Below the pieces are notes generated by a model. That model was not told the DNA's origin, ran no database searches, and saw only the letters and a list, made by a program, of their open reading frames with translations. The translations under genes and the position numbers were made by a program. From Clostridia bacterium (GTDB lineage Bacteria > Bacillota > Clostridia > Christensenellales > CAG-1252), in the NCBI GenBank assembly GCA_017615515.1, contig JAFZZX010000063.1, positions 1 to 6,095 on the forward strand: a stretch of DNA of 6,095 bases. The letters run 5' to 3'. Below, in pieces: positions 4,905-6,095 of this stretch (within the stretch, counting starts at the first letter, position 1; every line of letters begins with the position of its first letter).

Positions 4905-5915
4905 ATGAAAAAAGCGTTATTCGGTTTGCTGACCGCTCTGATGATCGTCATGCTGCTCGTCGTATTCGTCGGGTGCGAAAAGTCAAACGGCGGCGACTCG
5001 CCGCAAGCTGCCTACGACGAATCCGTCTCCTATTCCTCGAGCGACGGTCTCGCCTATCGCAAGAGCGCTTCGGCCGGCAACAGCGTCCAAAAGGTCATCT
5101 TGACCACCGACCGCATGATGGTCTACACCGTGGATCTCGCATTGACGGTGGAAGACTACGCGGCGACCGCGGCGACCATTCGTTCCGCCCTCGCAGAAGC
5201 GGGCGGCTACGAACAGAGTTCCTCGACCACGAATTACGGCAGATATACCTTCACCCTGCGCGTCCCGACCGAGAAACTCAACGCCTTCCTGCATACGATC
5301 GGCGAGAGCGGCACCGTGGAATCCCAGACCGTGACGGGCGAGGACATCACCGACCGCTACCTCAGCGCCGAAGAGGAGCGCGACGCCCTGCTCGCGAAGA
5401 AAGCGGCGCTCGAAGCCCTCGCGGACGAGGCGACCACCTTCACCGATAAGGTGACGATCTACGAGAAGATCCAAGACGTCGCGGCGGAGATCGACCGCTA
5501 CAACGACCGCCTGTCCGACTACAAGAAGGCGAGCGATTACAGCACGGTGACGGTCACCCTCTATGAAGAAGGCACCTACGAAGAGCCGACCTTCTGGGAC
5601 AGGCTCGGCGAGATCTTTTTGGATAGCGGCAGGAGCATCGGCACCCTCTTCGGCGGGATCTTGAAGGCGATCGTAGCGATCATCCCCTACGCCGTTCTGC
5701 TCGGCGCGATCTTCGGCGTCTTCTGCCTGATCCGTCTCATCATCTGCCGCAAAAAGAAAGTCCCCTTCTATCTCTTCCGCTCCAAGGAAAGACGCGCGGA
5801 GCGCGAGGCGAAGACCCAAGCCGCGTTAAAAGCGCTCGGCGAGAACATCGCGACCGAGACGACCGCGACGGCGCAAACCGAGAGCGAAAACAAGTCGGAG
5901 AAAACAGATCGATAA
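4905..5915 (+). CDS. DUF4349 domain lipoprotein with C-terminal membrane anchor
   Basis: A 336-residue envelope protein. Residues 1-23 are a lipoprotein signal ending in FVGC, with lipidation expected on Cys24. A Ser/Gly-rich spacer follows (about 25-62). Residues about 65-222 match the DUF4349 pattern: a beta-rich part (DRMMVYTVDLALTVEDY, GGYEQSSS, FTLRVPTEKLNAFL, GTVESQTVTGEDITDRY), then a helical hairpin with coiled-coil character (about 153-208), then a closing strand DYSTVTVTLYE. Residues about 247-280 form one hydrophobic transmembrane helix followed by CRKKK and an Arg/Lys-rich tail of about 55 residues, which the positive-inside rule places in the cytoplasm. The protein would be held at both ends, with its folded domain outside. 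DUF4349 has no established biochemical role that I know of. The neighbouring wall hydrolase suggests an envelope function, but the two genes have separate promoters, so this is weak context. Confidence 0.88.
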   Translation: MKKALFGLLTALMIVMLLVVFVGCEKSNGGDSPQAAYDESVSYSSSDGLAYRKSASAGNSVQKVILTTDRMMVYTVDLALTVEDYAATAATIRSALAEAGGYEQSSSTTNYGRYTFTLRVPTEKLNAFLHTIGESGTVESQTVTGEDITDRYLSAEEERDALLAKKAALEALADEATTFTDKVTIYEKIQDVAAEIDRYNDRLSDYKKASDYSTVTVTLYEEGTYEEPTFWDRLGEIFLDSGRSIGTLFGGILKAIVAIIPYAVLLGAIFGVFCLIRLIICRKKKVPFYLFRSKERRAEREAKTQAALKALGENIATETTATAQTESENKSEKTDR

Positions 5916-6005
5916 CGGGAAAAGCGAAAAGAGAAAAACAAGCGGAGCGACGATAAACCGCACTTCCGTTAGGGATTTTTCGGTAAGGACGGGGCGTTGA
6001 GAATC
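5916..6005. other. Short A/G-rich intergenic stretch with no recognised element
   Basis: The 90 bp between the DUF4349 stop and the terminator hairpin start A/G-rich on the plus strand and become mixed. I see no ribosome binding site, promoter or open frame of note. It is probably the 3' untranslated region of the DUF4349 transcript. Confidence 0.5.
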
Positions 6006-6036
6006 AGGCGTGGCGTGATGCCACGCCTTTTCTCTT
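6006..6036 (+). terminator. Intrinsic terminator of the lipoprotein unit
   Basis: AGGCGTGGC (6006-6014) pairs perfectly with GCCACGCCT (6020-6028) around a 5-nt loop GTGAT, and is followed by the T-rich tail TTTTCTCTT. It ends rightward transcription from the DUF4349 gene. Read leftward the same hairpin is followed by TGATTCTC, a poor tail, so it would be a weak terminator for the convergent gene. Confidence 0.85.
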
Positions 6037-6043
6037 GGTTATT

Positions 6044-6095
6044 TTAGTCGAAGTCGGGGATTTCGACGGCTCCGACGAAGTTGTAAATGATTTCA
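6044..6095 (-). CDS. 3' end of a convergent gene (16 codons visible)
   Basis: On the minus strand a frame enters from the right edge and reads EIIYNFVGAVEIPDFD before a TAA at 6044-6046. The codons end mostly in C (ATC, TAC, TTC, GTC, GAC), as in the real genes of this window. The stop sits just past the terminator of the opposite-strand gene, the usual place for convergent genes. The fragment is too short to name a family, and a chance open frame of 16 codons cannot be excluded. Confidence 0.5.
   Translation of the reverse strand, partial: EIIYNFVGAVEIPDFD

Noticed and set aside
4983..5819. A 278-codon open frame on the minus strand opposite the DUF4349 gene
   Set aside because: It is a shadow. 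The plus strand here has a lipoprotein signal, a recognised domain and a perfect ribosome binding site, and GC-rich third positions keep the opposite strand free of stops.
5994..6002. TTGAGA as the -35 of a rightward promoter
   Set aside because: There is no -10 at suitable spacing, the terminator hairpin follows at once, and no plus-strand gene lies downstream in the window.

Overview
The window looks like chromosomal DNA of a moderately GC-rich, Gram-positive-type Bacillota, probably an uncultivated Clostridia lineage. This is an inference from four things: AAGGAGG-type ribosome binding sites, near-consensus sigma-A promoters, two lipoproteins with MKK-type signal peptides, and the gene families present. 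There are no tRNA or rRNA genes, no CRISPR array and no insertion sequence.

Left half, minus strand (about 3640 down to 1): a three-gene operon is read leftward from one strong promoter (TTGACG, 17 bp, TATACT). Its order is a PadR-family repressor (3030-3572), a superfamily 1 UvrD-like helicase (682-3027) and a coiled-coil protein that runs off the left edge (1-669). The gaps are 2 bp and 12 bp, so translation is probably coupled. An imperfect inverted repeat in the promoter spacer is a candidate PadR operator. The helicase has all the SF1 motifs, but its spacing suggests no 2B domain, a large 1B insertion, an unassigned N-terminal region and a TPR-like C-terminal tail. This resembles the arrangement I recall for TRANK1-like helicases. 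A PadR-controlled helicase plus coiled-coil partner is the most unusual part of the window and could be an undescribed system. No function can be proven from the sequence.

Centre and right, plus strand (3703-5915): two cell-envelope lipoprotein genes are read rightward. The first (3723-4757) is a lipid-anchored SH3b plus NlpC/P60 peptidoglycan endopeptidase. The second (4905-5915) is a DUF4349 lipoprotein with a C-terminal transmembrane helix and a basic cytoplasmic tail. Each has its own TATAAT element, and the bases just after the two elements are nearly identical. The first TATAAT lies so close to the start codon that its mRNA would have almost no leader.

Right edge: a 9-bp perfect hairpin with a T-rich tail (6006-6036) ends the rightward unit. 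The last codons of a convergent minus-strand gene enter from the right edge (6044-6095).
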